Shown here: positions 8,875 through 18,048 of the stretch, in pieces
Layout: the number at the start of each line of letters is the position of its first letter
How positions within the stretch are numbered: the stretch's first letter is position 1
Assembly (NCBI RefSeq): GCF_013416555.1
Contig: NZ_JACCFG010000001.1
Coordinates: 558,001 to 622,000, forward strand
DNA: 64,000 bases
Direction: 5' to 3'
DNA from: Sphingomonas sp. R-74633
GTDB lineage: Bacteria > Pseudomonadota > Alphaproteobacteria > Sphingomonadales > Sphingomonadaceae
Translations under genes and position numbers: made by a program
The notes under the pieces: generated by a model
Database searches by the model: none
Seen by the model: the letters and a program-made list of their open reading frames with translations, nothing else
What the model was told of the DNA's origin: nothing

Positions 8875-10280
8875 CAGTCCCTCGGCTGGATCAGGAACTG
8901 CTCGAAGCGCCCGTCCGCGCCCGGCTCGGCATAGGTGATGGCGACCAGCTTGCGGCCATCGGCATAGGTGATCTGGTAGTTGCGATTGACGAACCCGCCG
9001 CGCAGCCGGGCCTTGCCGAGCGATTCGAACCCCACCGGATCGCCGAGCGGGGCGAGGCTGGCATGATAGTCCTCGGTCGCCTGGGGGGTGAAGTAATAAG
9101 CGGCGTTGTCGGTCAGCCGCTGCCGCATGAGCTTCCCGGCACGAAGCTCATCAAACACCCGGCGCGCCCGCTGGTCGCGCAGTTGGTCGAGCGTGAGGGC
9201 AACCGGCGGGGGCGGACCTTCGGGCACCAGCAGGTCTGTGATGCCGCCGGTGATCGCATCCTGCGCGCCCCCGAAATCGGCGTTGACCAGTGCGACCACG
9301 GCGAAGCGCTTCTGCGGGATCACGAAATTGTCGGAGAGGAAGCCCACCGCTTCGCCGCCATGCTCGACGGTGCGGACGCCGTCGCGGTAGCCGAGCGACA
9401 CGCCCAGCCCGTAATGCGTGTCGGCGCCGCCCGTAAGCGTGATCGAGGTCTCCTGCGTCTCCCAATCCTCGGGCGTCAGGATCTTGCGGTCGATCCGGGC
9501 GATGTCCCACTTGGCGAGGTCGGTCGCCGACATGGCGAGTTCGCCCGCCGCCCATAGCCAGCCATGCGCCGCCGGTCGGGCCGCGCGGACAGGACCAAGC
9601 GCGAAGCGGTGATTGCCCTGGGGGAAGCCCTTGCCGTTGGCATAGTCCTGATCCATCGCGTCGATGCCGAGCGGCTTGAGGATCTTCTTCTGGAGATAGT
9701 CGAGCAGCTTCATGCCCGAAGCCTTCTCGATGATCATGCCCGCGACGACATAGCCGGTGTTCGAATATTGCCAGGCCGCGCCGGGCTCGAAATCGAGCGG
9801 CTTCTTCGCCCAGCGATCGAGGATCTCCTGCGGCGTGACCGGCTTCTCCATCGCGGCGAAGTCATAGTCCTGCGGCCAGTAATCCTGCACGCCGGCGGTG
9901 TGGCTGAGCAGCTGGCGGATGGTGATCTTGTCGGCGTCCGTGATGTCCGGAACCCATTTCGACACCTTGTCGTCGAGGCTGAGCTTGCCCTCGTCCTCGA
10001 GCAGCAGGATCGCCGCGGCGGTGAACTGCTTCGAGATCGACGCGATCTGGTATTTCGCGGCCGGGCTGGTCGCCTTCATCCCGGGACCCTGGTCGCCATA
10101 GGCGTGCGCGAAGACGATCTTGCCGTCGCGGACGATCGCGATCGAGGCCGAGGGTGCGCCGGAGGATTTGAGCGCCTGCGTGACGATCGCATCGACCTGG
10201 GTGGTCTCGGCGGGCGTCAGCTGCTGCGCGGCGGCAGGGGTGGCGATCAGAAAGGCGGCGGCAAGGGCAGGTCGGAACAT
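8874..10280 (-). CDS. Exported beta-lactamase-family serine hydrolase
   Basis: A 468-residue class-C-type serine hydrolase (PBP4*/esterase/DD-peptidase superfamily). The chosen ATG at 10280 follows a GGAGG seven bases upstream and opens a clean signal peptide (MFRPALAAAFLIATPAAAQQ); an upstream TTG at 10307 would spoil it. Motifs from this start: SISK at 81-84 (nucleophile Ser81, Lys84), YSN at 172-174, and HGGEAVGF as the KTG-equivalent. About 110 extra C-terminal residues form a small separate domain. It is probably periplasmic. The family includes peptidases, esterases and beta-lactamases, and the sequence does not decide between them. It is coupled to the M14-like gene downstream, suggesting a joint role in peptide or cell-wall turnover. 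Confidence 0.85.
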   Translation of the reverse strand: MFRPALAAAFLIATPAAAQQLTPAETTQVDAIVTQALKSSGAPSASIAIVRDGKIVFAHAYGDQGPGMKATSPAAKYQIASISKQFTAAAILLLEDEGKLSLDDKVSKWVPDITDADKITIRQLLSHTAGVQDYWPQDYDFAAMEKPVTPQEILDRWAKKPLDFEPGAAWQYSNTGYVVAGMIIEKASGMKLLDYLQKKILKPLGIDAMDQDYANGKGFPQGNHRFALGPVRAARPAAHGWLWAAGELAMSATDLAKWDIARIDRKILTPEDWETQETSITLTGGADTHYGLGVSLGYRDGVRTVEHGGEAVGFLSDNFVIPQKRFAVVALVNADFGGAQDAITGGITDLLVPEGPPPPVALTLDQLRDQRARRVFDELRAGKLMRQRLTDNAAYYFTPQATEDYHASLAPLGDPVGFESLGKARLRGGFVNRNYQITYADGRKLVAITYAEPGADGRFEQFLIQPRD

Positions 10281-10559
10281 TGGGCCTCCGGAACGAGATT
10301 GGCGCAAGCTTAGGCCAGCATGCGGTTTCCGTCATCTTTCCATCTGGCATGGGCACCTTGCCACGGGGGCATGGGCATCGATGCATCTCAGGGTTCATCC
10401 CCCCGAAACGGTGTAATTGCCTGTTAGTAACGTCCGAGTTCCTCTCGCGAGGAGGAAATGTAGCCTGCGTTCTTTTGCAAGTATCGCTGTGCTATGCTCC
10501 CAACAGGGTCGAAGCATAACAACAGGATTCATTTCACCCGCAATGGGGGAGGAATTGCC

Positions 10560-10835
10560 ATGTTATTTGCTTTTGCAGCGATGATGGGATGGTGCGGCAC
10601 CAAATGGCCGGGCTGGTGGCGCTGGCCGCGTCCGCCACATCCGGATCCCGAGCCCTGGTGGCGTCTGGTCGACGGCATTCTTGGAGCTGTAGGTGGCGTG
10701 ATCGTCATCAACGTCTTCGAGCCTCTGCTGCGCGATCAGGGCCTGATGGTTGCTGGCGGAGCAGCGTTCTTCGGCGGCCTTGCCGCGGCGACGCTGGTCG
10801 AGTCGGTGATGGGGCTGAACGCCAAGGCGCGCTGA
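10560..10835 (+). CDS. Small hypothetical membrane protein
   Basis: A 91-residue protein. The ATG at 10560 follows a strong GGGGGAGGA, better than the in-frame upstream start at 10494. It begins with a hydrophobic segment, then a Trp/Pro-rich loop (WPGWWRWPRPPHPDPEPWW) and two further hydrophobic segments at about 38-52 and 58-82 rich in Gly and Ala. No family recognised. It stands alone: a 280-base gap precedes it and a strong terminator follows. The gap holds an imperfect dyad at 10439-10457 with TTCCTC and GAGGAA arms. Confidence 0.7.
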   Translation: MLFAFAAMMGWCGTKWPGWWRWPRPPHPDPEPWWRLVDGILGAVGGVIVINVFEPLLRDQGLMVAGGAAFFGGLAAATLVESVMGLNAKAR

Positions 10836-10847
10836 CGCCGGGGAGGG

Positions 10848-10870
10848 AGGCGGTGCCGGGGGCACCGCCT
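10848..10870. terminator. Strong hairpin terminator, AGGCGGTGCC stem
   Basis: A perfect ten-base stem, AGGCGGTGCC and GGCACCGCCT, with a GGG loop is followed by TTT. It lies between the small membrane protein gene and the convergent rimO gene, 13 bases from both stops, and could serve both. Confidence 0.75.
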
Positions 10871-10883
10871 TTCCCGAATAGCC

Positions 10884-12215
10884 TCAGGCCAGCGGCACGC
10901 CGTACAGATCGTGCTCGTCGGCATCCTCGATCTCGACCATGACGATGTCGCCCTGGTTGAGGTGCCCGGCATCGCGCAGGAACACTTCGCCGTCGATCTC
11001 CGGGGCGTCGGCCTGGCTGCGGCCGGTGGCGCCGCCTTCCTCGCCGACTTCGTCGATGATCACTTCGACCGTCCGGCCGATCTTGGCCTGGAGCTTGGCG
11101 GCGCTGATCGCGGCCGTCTTCTCCATGATCCGGGCGTAGCGCTCTTCCTTGACCTCTTCCGGCACCGCGCCGGGCAGGTCATTGGCGGCCGCGCCCTCGA
11201 CCGGCTCGAAGCGGAACGCGCCGACGCGGTCGAGCTGGGCTTCGTCGAGCCAGTCGAGCAGATACTGGAAGTCCTGTTCGGTCTCGCCAGGGAAGCCGAC
11301 TACGAAGGTCGAGCGGATCGTCAGGTCGGGCGCGATCGCGCGCCAGTTCTTCAGCCGCTCAAGCACCTTGGCCTCATTGGCCGGGCGCTTCATCATGCGC
11401 AGCACCGACGGGCTGGCATGCTGGAACGGGATGTCGAGATAGGGGAGGATCAGCCCCTCGGCCATCAGCGGGATGACCTGGTCGACATGCGGATAGGGAT
11501 AGACATAGTGGAGCCGCACCCAAGGCGCGATCTTGCCGAGCTCGCGGGCAAGGTCGGTCATGTGCGGGACGATCTCCTCGCCCTTCCACATGCGCGGCTG
11601 CTTGCGGATGTCGACGCCGTACGCCGAGGTATCCTGGCTGATGACCAGCAATTCCTTGGTGCCCGCCTCGACCAGCTTCTCCGCCTCGCGCAGGATCGCG
11701 TCGGGGCGGCGGCTGACCAGGTCGCCGCGCAGCGCCGGGATGATGCAGAAGGCGCAGCGGTGGTTGCAGCCCTCGGAGATCTTCAGATAGCTGTAGTGGC
11801 GCGGGGTGAGCTTCAGCCCGCTTTCCGGCACCAGATTGAGGAATGCGTTGGGCGGCATCGGCGCCGCGTCGTGCACCGCGCCAACCACTTCCTCATATTG
11901 GTGCGCGCCGGTGACCGCGAGCACGTTGGGGAAGCGCGCGCGGATGACCTCGGCTTCCTTGCCCATGCAGCCGGTGACGATGACGCGGCCATTCTCGGCG
12001 ATGGCTTCGCCAATCGCTTCGAGCGATTCTTCCTTGGCCGAGTCGAGAAAGCCGCAGGTGTTGACCAGCACGACGTCGGCGCCGGCATAGTCGGGCGACA
12101 TCGCATAGCCGTCGCTGCGCAGCTTGGTGAGGATGCGTTCGCTGTCGACGAGGTTCTTCGGACAGCCGAGCGACACCATCCCTACGCGAGGGGCCTCAGG
12201 AAGTTTAGTTGCCAT
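10884..12215 (-). CDS. rimO: Ribosomal protein S12 methylthiotransferase RimO
   Basis: A 443-residue radical-SAM enzyme that adds a methylthio group to the conserved Asp of ribosomal protein S12. The N-terminal UPF0004 domain has three cluster cysteines (Cys18, Cys54, Cys83), and the radical-SAM motif [10 protein letters not shown] gives Cys150, Cys154 and Cys157. A TRAM domain follows near the C-terminus. Start [11 protein letters not shown] and the overall length fit RimO rather than MiaB. It is a single gene on the minus strand. Confidence 0.95.
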   Translation of the reverse strand: MATKLPEAPRVGMVSLGCPKNLVDSERILTKLRSDGYAMSPDYAGADVVLVNTCGFLDSAKEESLEAIGEAIAENGRVIVTGCMGKEAEVIRARFPNVLAVTGAHQYEEVVGAVHDAAPMPPNAFLNLVPESGLKLTPRHYSYLKISEGCNHRCAFCIIPALRGDLVSRRPDAILREAEKLVEAGTKELLVISQDTSAYGVDIRKQPRMWKGEEIVPHMTDLARELGKIAPWVRLHYVYPYPHVDQVIPLMAEGLILPYLDIPFQHASPSVLRMMKRPANEAKVLERLKNWRAIAPDLTIRSTFVVGFPGETEQDFQYLLDWLDEAQLDRVGAFRFEPVEGAAANDLPGAVPEEVKEERYARIMEKTAAISAAKLQAKIGRTVEVIIDEVGEEGGATGRSQADAPEIDGEVFLRDAGHLNQGDIVMVEIEDADEHDLYGVPLA

Positions 12216-12309
12216 GATCGGGCCGCGACATAGGGATTTCTGGCGAAATTGCTAGCCGGGGCTTTCCGGCGTAGCTTCATGCCTCTGCAAATATAGGGGG
12301 AGAGGCAAT

Positions 12310-12714
12310 ATGCAAATTCACTGGTTGGCGATCCTGGCCGCGGCGGTGGCCGGCTTCGTGGTGGGCGGACTCTGGTACGGGCCGCTGTTCGGCAAGGCGT
12401 GGATGCAGGCGCGCGGGATCAGCCCGGAAGAGGCGAAGGCCGGCGTGAACATGCCGCTGCTGTTCGGCAGCACCTTCGTGCTCAACCTGGTCGCGGCGTT
12501 CATGCTCGACCATCTCTACAACACCTATGACACGACCGTGGGGTTCCACCATTCGCTGGTGATCGCCGGGATCATCGGAGTGGGTTTCATCACCACCTCG
12601 ATCGGCGTGAACTATCTGTTCTCGCGGCTGCCGCGATCGCTGTTCCTGATCGATGCGGGCTATTGGATCGTCATGTACCTGGTGATGGGCGCGATCTTCG
12701 GGCTGCTCAGTTGA
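12310..12714 (+). CDS. DUF1761 family membrane protein
   Basis: A 134-residue integral membrane protein with four predicted hydrophobic segments (about 5-25, 55-72, 85-103, 112-133). The opening WLAILAAAVAGFVVGGLWYGPLFGKAW, read in pieces, matches the DUF1761 family, in which a GxLWYgplFgk motif is typical. Function is unknown. A GGGGGAGAGG ribosome site lies just before the ATG. It converges on the DUF486 gene with only four bases between stops. Confidence 0.85.
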   Translation: MQIHWLAILAAAVAGFVVGGLWYGPLFGKAWMQARGISPEEAKAGVNMPLLFGSTFVLNLVAAFMLDHLYNTYDTTVGFHHSLVIAGIIGVGFITTSIGVNYLFSRLPRSLFLIDAGYWIVMYLVMGAIFGLLS

Positions 12715-12718
12715 ACGC

Positions 12719-13072
12719 TCAGGCGTGTGACTTGAACAGGAACCACGCGCCGCCCGCGATCAGCGAGAAGCCGATCAAATGGTTCACCGTGATCTTCTGG
12801 CCGAGATAGAAGACCGAGAAGACGACGAAGACGATCAGGGTGATCACTTCCTGCATCGCCTTGAGCTGGGCCGCGGAATAGACCGCGCTGCCCCAGCGAT
12901 TGGCGGGCACCGCGATCAGATATTCGGGCAGTGCGATCAGCCAGCTCACGCCGATCACCAGCGCCAGCGGCACCGCCTTGAAGCGGAGATGGCCGTACCA
13001 GGCGATCGTCATGAAGACGTTCGAGGCGATGAGCATGAGGATCGGCAGGGCGCGGGCAGTGAAATCAGGCAT
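12719..13072 (-). CDS. DMT family protein (DUF486)
   Basis: A 117-residue membrane protein with four hydrophobic segments, resembling half of a drug/metabolite transporter. The segments FMTIAWYGHL, ALPEYLIAVPANRWG and QLKAMQEVITL are characteristic of the DUF486 family. No transported substrate is known. It is monocistronic, and its stop faces the DUF1761 gene. Confidence 0.88.
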   Translation of the reverse strand: MPDFTARALPILMLIASNVFMTIAWYGHLRFKAVPLALVIGVSWLIALPEYLIAVPANRWGSAVYSAAQLKAMQEVITLIVFVVFSVFYLGQKITVNHLIGFSLIAGGAWFLFKSHA

Positions 13073-13124
13073 GGCGCGACCATGGCGGGGATGGCATCCA
13101 GGTCAAGATAGCCCAAAGGTCAGG

Positions 13125-13886
13125 ATGGAGATGATTTCCCGAACCCGGCTGGTCGAGCAGCTCCGCGCGCTGGGCGTGCGCGAGGGCGGCGTGCTGCTCG
13201 TCCACACCAGCTTTCGCAATGTCCGCCCCGTCGAGGATGGCGCCGAAGGGCTGATCGCGGCGCTGGGCGAGGCGCTGGGGCCGGAGGGCACGCTGGCCAT
13301 GCCTTCGGCGACGGGCGACGACGATGCGCCCTTCGACCCGGCGAGCACGGTCAATCGCGACGATCTCGGCGCGGTCGCCGATCTGTTCTGGCGGATGCCG
13401 CATGCCGTGCGCAGCCCGCATTTCGATGCAGTGGCGGCGCGCGGCCCGCAGGCCGAATGGATCACCGGCGGCCCCTTCGTGCTGCCGCCCGCGGCGCCGG
13501 GCAGTGCGATCGACCGCATCCGCCTCGCCGGCGGCCAGGTGCTGCTGCTCGGCGTGACGCACCACGCCAACACGATGCTGCATCTGGCCGAGCTGCTCGG
13601 CGGCGCGCCCTATCGCAGCGACTTCCATTACATCGATGCCGCGGGTGCCGAAGTCCATTACGGCGAAAATGACAGCTGCTGTGCGAAGTTCGAGCTCGCC
13701 GATACCTGGCTGCGCGCCGAGGGGCTGCAGCTGGAGGGGCAGGTCGGCCATGCCGAGGCGCGGCTGATGGAGGCGGAGGATCTGGTGCGGATCGCCGCGG
13801 CCCGGGTGCGCGAGGATCCGCTGATCTTCCTCCACGGCCCGGAAGAGGGCTGCGAGGAGTGTGACGAGGCCCGCGAGAGCCTCTAG
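13125..13886 (+). CDS. AAC(3)-like aminoglycoside N-acetyltransferase family protein
   Basis: A 253-residue protein of the AAC(3)/YokD/FrbF family, which transfers an acetyl group from acetyl-CoA to an amine. Seen: the family opening with VLLVHTSFRNV, the EGTLAMPS segment, and LLLGVTHHANTMLHLAE, which matches the conserved G-x-x-x-x-x-(N/D)-T-x-x-H-x-x-E motif. The chosen ATG at 13125 has AAAGG upstream; a second ATG at 13131 is possible. The reading frame is open further left, but those residues look non-coding. A Cys pair near the C-terminus (GCEEC) is unusual. Chromosomal members often do not give resistance, and the natural acceptor is unknown. The stop overlaps the potassium channel gene by four bases. 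Confidence 0.82.
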   Translation: MEMISRTRLVEQLRALGVREGGVLLVHTSFRNVRPVEDGAEGLIAALGEALGPEGTLAMPSATGDDDAPFDPASTVNRDDLGAVADLFWRMPHAVRSPHFDAVAARGPQAEWITGGPFVLPPAAPGSAIDRIRLAGGQVLLLGVTHHANTMLHLAELLGGAPYRSDFHYIDAAGAEVHYGENDSCCAKFELADTWLRAEGLQLEGQVGHAEARLMEAEDLVRIAAARVREDPLIFLHGPEEGCEECDEARESL

Positions 13887-14893
13887 CTGGCGGTGACGAT
13901 CTCGATGATGATGTCGCCTGCCGCCAGCGCCTGCGCCTGGGGTTCGGCGAAGCTGTAGGGCTGGCCGCCGCGATAGATACGCACGCCGAGGCCGGTGGCG
14001 ATGCCGGCGAGCGGCTTGCCCACTTCCGCCGGCATAACCTTGCGCTCGGCAAGCGCGACGCGGCCATGGATCGAGGCCAGGTCCATCAGATAGTCGGTCA
14101 GGTGATTCCCCGTGCAGCTGCTGGCGAGCAGCAGCCCGGCAAAGCTGACCGGGTTGACGACCGTAGTCGCCCCGGCAGCGCGGGCGGGAAGCTCATTGTC
14201 CTCGTTGCGCACGATCGTGCTGATCGGCAGCTCGGGCGCGAGGTGGCGCGCGGTGAGCGTGATCAGGATCGAGGTGTCGTCGCGCCCGGCGGCAACGATC
14301 ATCGCGGCGGCCTGGCGAATGCGCACATCCTCGAGGATCGCATCGCGCGTGGCATCGGCCTGCAGCACCGCGCAGCCGCACGCCTTGGCGCGCGCCAGAT
14401 TGTCCTCATTGGTGTCGATGACGACGAAATTGGCCGGCTTCTCGCCGCGGGCGATCAGCTCGTCGACCGCCTCGGAGCCGGTGCTGCCATAGCCGGCGAT
14501 GACGATGTGGCCGGTAAGGTTTCGCTGGATCGCTGCCATGCGCCATTTGTCCCAGGTTCGCTTGAGCACGAAATTATAGGCGGTGCCGATGAAGAGCAGC
14601 ACCACGAACACGCGTATCGGCGTGACGATGAACGCGTCGAACATCCGCGCCGAATTGCTCACCGGCACGATGTCGCCATAGCCGGTGGTCGTTACCGAGA
14701 TCGATGTGAAATAGAGGATGTCGAGGAAGCTGACATGGCCGTCGGCCGTGTCCTTCAGCCCGTCGCGCTCGATCCAGTGGACGCCCACCGCGAGAGCTAG
14801 GAGCGCCACCACCGCCAGCACACGCCACCCGATCGAGGCCCAGACGGGAAGGCTGGACTTGCGTTTGAGCGTGGCGGGTGGCTGCAGCGCCAT
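13883..14893 (-). CDS. Potassium channel with RCK (TrkA-N) domain
   Basis: A 336-residue ion channel subunit. Two membrane helices (about 24-40 and 88-108) flank a pore loop with the selectivity-filter motif TTTGYGD at 68-74. Residues about 128-250 are a Rossmann-type RCK/TrkA-N domain (IVIAGYGSTGSEAVDEL), and a TrkA-C-like end follows. Such channels are tetramers gated by a ligand bound to the RCK ring. Its start shares one base with the stop of nothing upstream but abuts the end of the NlpD-like gene (14893), so the two may be cotranscribed, though they are not obviously related in function. Confidence 0.9.
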   Translation of the reverse strand: MALQPPATLKRKSSLPVWASIGWRVLAVVALLALAVGVHWIERDGLKDTADGHVSFLDILYFTSISVTTTGYGDIVPVSNSARMFDAFIVTPIRVFVVLLFIGTAYNFVLKRTWDKWRMAAIQRNLTGHIVIAGYGSTGSEAVDELIARGEKPANFVVIDTNEDNLARAKACGCAVLQADATRDAILEDVRIRQAAAMIVAAGRDDTSILITLTARHLAPELPISTIVRNEDNELPARAAGATTVVNPVSFAGLLLASSCTGNHLTDYLMDLASIHGRVALAERKVMPAEVGKPLAGIATGLGVRIYRGGQPYSFAEPQAQALAAGDIIIEIVTAS

Positions 14894-16029
14894 CAGCGCG
14901 CGGGCAGTCTCGGCAGCGGATCGACCGGATTGCGGCCCTGGCGAATCTCGAAATGGAGTTCGGGGCGGTCCGCAAAGCCTGAATTGCCGGAGAGCGCGAT
15001 CATCTGGCCCTTCTTCACTGCCTGGCCGCGCTGCACGAGCAGCTGGCCGGCATGACCATACACTGTCGTCCAGCCATCGCCATGGCGGATAATCACTAGT
15101 CCGCCGAGCGCTGGAATGTCCGAACCGACATAGGCGACGACACCGTCCGCGGCGGCGAGCACCGGCGTGTCGAGTGGCGTGGCGATCTTGATGCCGTCAT
15201 TGCGCTCGCCCGAAGCGCCGGGGCCGAAGCGCTTGATGACATTGCCCTTGAGCGGCCATTGGAAGCCGCCGGCCAGGCGCGCGGGTGCGGCCACCGGGGT
15301 GGTCGGCGAGAGCACGCGCGCGGAGGAGGAGGTCGGCTGGGCCGGCTTGGCCTTTTCGGCGATGGCGGGCTGGCCGCCGGTGACGATATCGTCGACGCCG
15401 AGATCGAGATGGAAGCGCGCGGCGCGCTGCTCGATCGTCTCGGGGCGGCCCGATGGCGAGGCGTCGTCGGGGATCAGCAGCCGCTGGCCGGTGCGCAGGA
15501 TGTACGGCTCTTCGAGCTCGTTGACCGCGATGATCCGCGACCAGCTGACGCCATAGGCGACGGCGATCGCGATGCCGGTCTCGCCGTCACGGACCAGATG
15601 GTAGCGGCCGCCCGGAATGACGAGCTTCTGGCCGACGCGGATCACGAAGGGCGGCGGGATGTCGTTGGCGCGCGCGATCGCTTCCGAACCCGCGCCGGTC
15701 TTCACCGAGATCGAGCGCAGCGAGTCGCCGGGCTGCACAGTGTAGCTGCGGCCCGCGACCACGCGCGAATCCGCCTGCGCCTTGCGCGATTGCCAGGCTT
15801 GGGGCGGGGCGGGGAGGCGGCGCACGTCCTGTTCATTGCCGAGCGCGGGGCGCTCCCAGCGCTCCTGTTGCGGCTGGACGGGACGGTCCTGCCGGTCGTG
15901 GCGCTGCTGCGGCGCCGGGCGATAGCCGGTGTCCTGATAGGCGCCGCCGCTCTGCGGAATACAGGCGGCGAGCAACAGCAGCGCCATCGGCGCCATCCGC
16001 TTCGCAGCCATCATCCCCGACCCCCACAT
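14893..16029 (-). CDS. NlpD-like lipoprotein with two LysM repeats and degenerate LytM (M23) domain
   Basis: A 378-residue cell-wall lipoprotein. The N-terminus has a lipobox (LLLLAAC, Cys23). Two LysM peptidoglycan-binding repeats follow (about 96-140 and 142-190), each with an (Y)xVxxGD/DGE start and a GQKLVIP/GQRLLIP end. The C-terminal M23 fold at about 265-375 lacks zinc ligands: the usual H-x-G-x-D reads NDGIK and the HLH reads ELH. That is the pattern of NlpD/EnvC amidase activators, so I infer activation of a cell-division amidase rather than own peptidase activity. Gene order after serS is common for NlpD in proteobacteria. Internal ATGs at 16014/16011 are alternative starts with a nearby GGGG. 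Confidence 0.85.
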   Translation of the reverse strand: MWGSGMMAAKRMAPMALLLLAACIPQSGGAYQDTGYRPAPQQRHDRQDRPVQPQQERWERPALGNEQDVRRLPAPPQAWQSRKAQADSRVVAGRSYTVQPGDSLRSISVKTGAGSEAIARANDIPPPFVIRVGQKLVIPGGRYHLVRDGETGIAIAVAYGVSWSRIIAVNELEEPYILRTGQRLLIPDDASPSGRPETIEQRAARFHLDLGVDDIVTGGQPAIAEKAKPAQPTSSSARVLSPTTPVAAPARLAGGFQWPLKGNVIKRFGPGASGERNDGIKIATPLDTPVLAAADGVVAYVGSDIPALGGLVIIRHGDGWTTVYGHAGQLLVQRGQAVKKGQMIALSGNSGFADRPELHFEIRQGRNPVDPLPRLPAR

Positions 16030-16097
16030 TAACCAAATAATGCCGCACCATAACGCGCATTTCCGCGCGCGTCAGGTACGTCTGAATGCGGAGGTAC

Positions 16098-17369
16098 TCA
16101 GTTTGCCGGTTCGAGCCGCTCCAGGCCCTTGAGATAAGGCTTGAGCACCTCGGGGATCGCGACCGAACCGTCTTCCTGCTGATAGTTTTCCAGCACCGCG
16201 ACGAGCGTGCGCCCCACCGCCAGGCCCGAGCCGTTGAGCGTGTGGACGAAGCGCGTCGCCTTCTCGCCCGCCGGGCGATAGCGCGCATTCATCCGGCGCG
16301 CCTGGAAGTCGCCGCAGGTCGAGCAGGACGAGATCTCGCGGTAGCGGCCCTGGCCGGGCAGCCACACTTCGAGGTCATAGGTGCGCGCCGCGGTGAAGCC
16401 CATGTCGCCGGTGCACAGCTTCATCCGGCGGAACGGCAGGCCGAGCGCCATGAGGATGCCCTCGGCGCACTGCGTCATGCGCTCATGCTCGGCCTCGGAC
16501 TGTTCGGGCGTGGTGATCGAGACCATCTCGACCTTCTCGAACTGGTGCTGGCGGATGAAGCCGCGCGTGTCGCGGCCCGCCGCACCGGCTTCCGAGCGGA
16601 AACAGGCCGTCAGCGCGGTGAAGCGCAGCGGCAGCACTTCCTCGGTCAGGATCTTCTCGCGGACGATATTGGTGAGGCTCACCTCGGCGGTGGGGATCAG
16701 CCAGCGGCCGTCGGTGGTCTTGAACAGGTCCTCGGCGAATTTGGGGAGCTGGCCGGTGCCGAACACTGCCTCGTCGCGGACGAGCAGCGGCGGTACGGTC
16801 TGCTCGAAGCCCTGCGCCTCGAGGCTGTCGAGCATGAACTGGCCGAGCGCGCGGTGCAGCTTGGCAGCGGCGCCGCGCACCAAAGTGAAGCGCGCGCCCG
16901 AAAGCATCGCGCCGGTCTCGAAATCGAGGCCGAGCGCCGGGCCGATCAGGTCATGCTCCTTCACCTCGAAGCCGAAGCTGCCCGGCTCGCCGACGGTGGA
17001 GACGAGTGCGTTGTCGTCCTCGTCCTTGCCCTGCGGCACATCGGCGAGGGGCAGGTTCGGGATCGACGCGAGCAGGCCGGTGAGCTCCGCGCCGACTGCC
17101 TTCTCCTCGGCGTCGATCTGCGGCATCCGCTCCTTGAGCTCAGCGACTTCGGCCATCAGGTCGGTGGGGTCGTCGCGGCGCGCCTTGGCGGCGCCGATCG
17201 CCTTCGAGGCCTCGTTGCGGCGCGCCTGCACCGTCTGCGCCTCGGTGATCAGCGCGCGGCGCTTCTCGTCGAGCGCAAGCAGCGTGGCGGACTGCGGTTC
17301 CAGCCCGCGGCGGGCAAGGCCGGCGTCGAAGGCTGCGGGGTTCTCACGGATGGCGCGGATATCGTGCAT
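16098..17369 (-). CDS. serS: Seryl-tRNA synthetase
   Basis: A 423-residue class II aminoacyl-tRNA synthetase charging tRNA-Ser. The start [10 protein letters not shown] at 17369 is chosen because it gives the normal length (about 425) and the typical first residues; the frame stays open to 17648 but that part looks non-coding. The N-terminal coiled-coil arm spans about 30-105 ([21 protein letters not shown]). Motif 2 ([15 protein letters not shown]) and motif 3 ([10 protein letters not shown] with the following CGDFQARR) are present. It lies upstream of the NlpD-like gene on the same strand and divergent from the host-attachment-family gene. Confidence 0.95.
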   Translation of the reverse strand: MHDIRAIRENPAAFDAGLARRGLEPQSATLLALDEKRRALITEAQTVQARRNEASKAIGAAKARRDDPTDLMAEVAELKERMPQIDAEEKAVGAELTGLLASIPNLPLADVPQGKDEDDNALVSTVGEPGSFGFEVKEHDLIGPALGLDFETGAMLSGARFTLVRGAAAKLHRALGQFMLDSLEAQGFEQTVPPLLVRDEAVFGTGQLPKFAEDLFKTTDGRWLIPTAEVSLTNIVREKILTEEVLPLRFTALTACFRSEAGAAGRDTRGFIRQHQFEKVEMVSITTPEQSEAEHERMTQCAEGILMALGLPFRRMKLCTGDMGFTAARTYDLEVWLPGQGRYREISSCSTCGDFQARRMNARYRPAGEKATRFVHTLNGSGLAVGRTLVAVLENYQQEDGSVAIPEVLKPYLKGLERLEPAN

Positions 17370-17476
17370 GGCCGGGCGTATGACCGCGCGCACTCCTGCG
17401 TGCAAGTCCGCCGCGCGCAACCCTGCCGCGTCCGGGGGCGTTAAGGAGCCACAACCAAAACAAAGGAGAATTCGAG

Positions 17477-17932
17477 ATGCAGGTTCCGCATGACGCAGTC
17501 GTGGTGGTCGCGGATGGCCGCAAGATGCTGTTCCTGAGGAACGAGGGCGATGCCCGAAACCCGAACCTGCAGGTCGAGAAGAAGGTGATCGACAAGCACA
17601 ACCCCTCGCACCACGATCAGGCGACCGACCTGGCCGGCGGCGCCTCAAGCACGCGCGGTGGCGGGCAATGGGGTGGTGGCAGCATGGAGGAAGTCGACTT
17701 CCACCAGCTCGAGGAAGACCGTTTCGCCGCCGAGACTGCCGCGCTGCTCAAGGAGCGCGCGCTGCGCCAAGACTATGAGTCGCTGATCATCGTCGCCCCG
17801 CCCAAGACGCTGGGCGAGCTGCGCAAACATTATCACAAGGAAGTGAGCGACCGGCTGACCGGCGAGCTCGCCAAGGATCTGACCGGCCATCCGGTTTCGG
17901 AGATCGAGCAGGCGCTGCTCAAGGCGGAATAG
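17477..17932 (+). CDS. Host attachment protein family (baeRF12-like)
   Basis: A 151-residue protein beginning [23 protein letters not shown], a pattern shared with the 'host attachment' family named from an Agrobacterium plant-attachment gene and later placed among bacterial homologues of archaeo-eukaryotic release factor domains (baeRF family 12). The middle is Gly/Ser-rich ([16 protein letters not shown]), and the C-terminal half, from [13 protein letters not shown], has the expected alpha/beta pattern ending near [11 protein letters not shown]. An AAAGGAG ribosome site precedes the ATG. The real role is unsettled. It is monocistronic and followed by a long hairpin repeat. Confidence 0.8.
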   Translation: MQVPHDAVVVVADGRKMLFLRNEGDARNPNLQVEKKVIDKHNPSHHDQATDLAGGASSTRGGGQWGGGSMEEVDFHQLEEDRFAAETAALLKERALRQDYESLIIVAPPKTLGELRKHYHKEVSDRLTGELAKDLTGHPVSEIEQALLKAE

Positions 17933-17952
17933 AGCCGCCCGCTCCAAATACA

Positions 17953-18035
17953 CGTCATCCCCGCGAAGGCGGGGATCCAGAGCCAGGAGCGTCGCCCTCA
18001 GTTACCCTGGATCCCCCGCCTTCGCGAGGATGACG
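17953..18035. repeat. Long inverted repeat between convergent genes
   Basis: Left arm 17953-17980 and right arm 18007-18035 pair over about 28 bases with one mismatch and one bulge, around a 26-base loop; each arm is itself partly palindromic. The outer core CGTCATCC recurs in other gaps of this window. It lies between the baeRF-like gene and the Ser-rich protein gene, and a TTTTCTT follows on the plus strand. Probably a dispersed repeat also acting as a terminator. Confidence 0.75.
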
Positions 18036-18048
18036 ATTTTCTTGTGTG

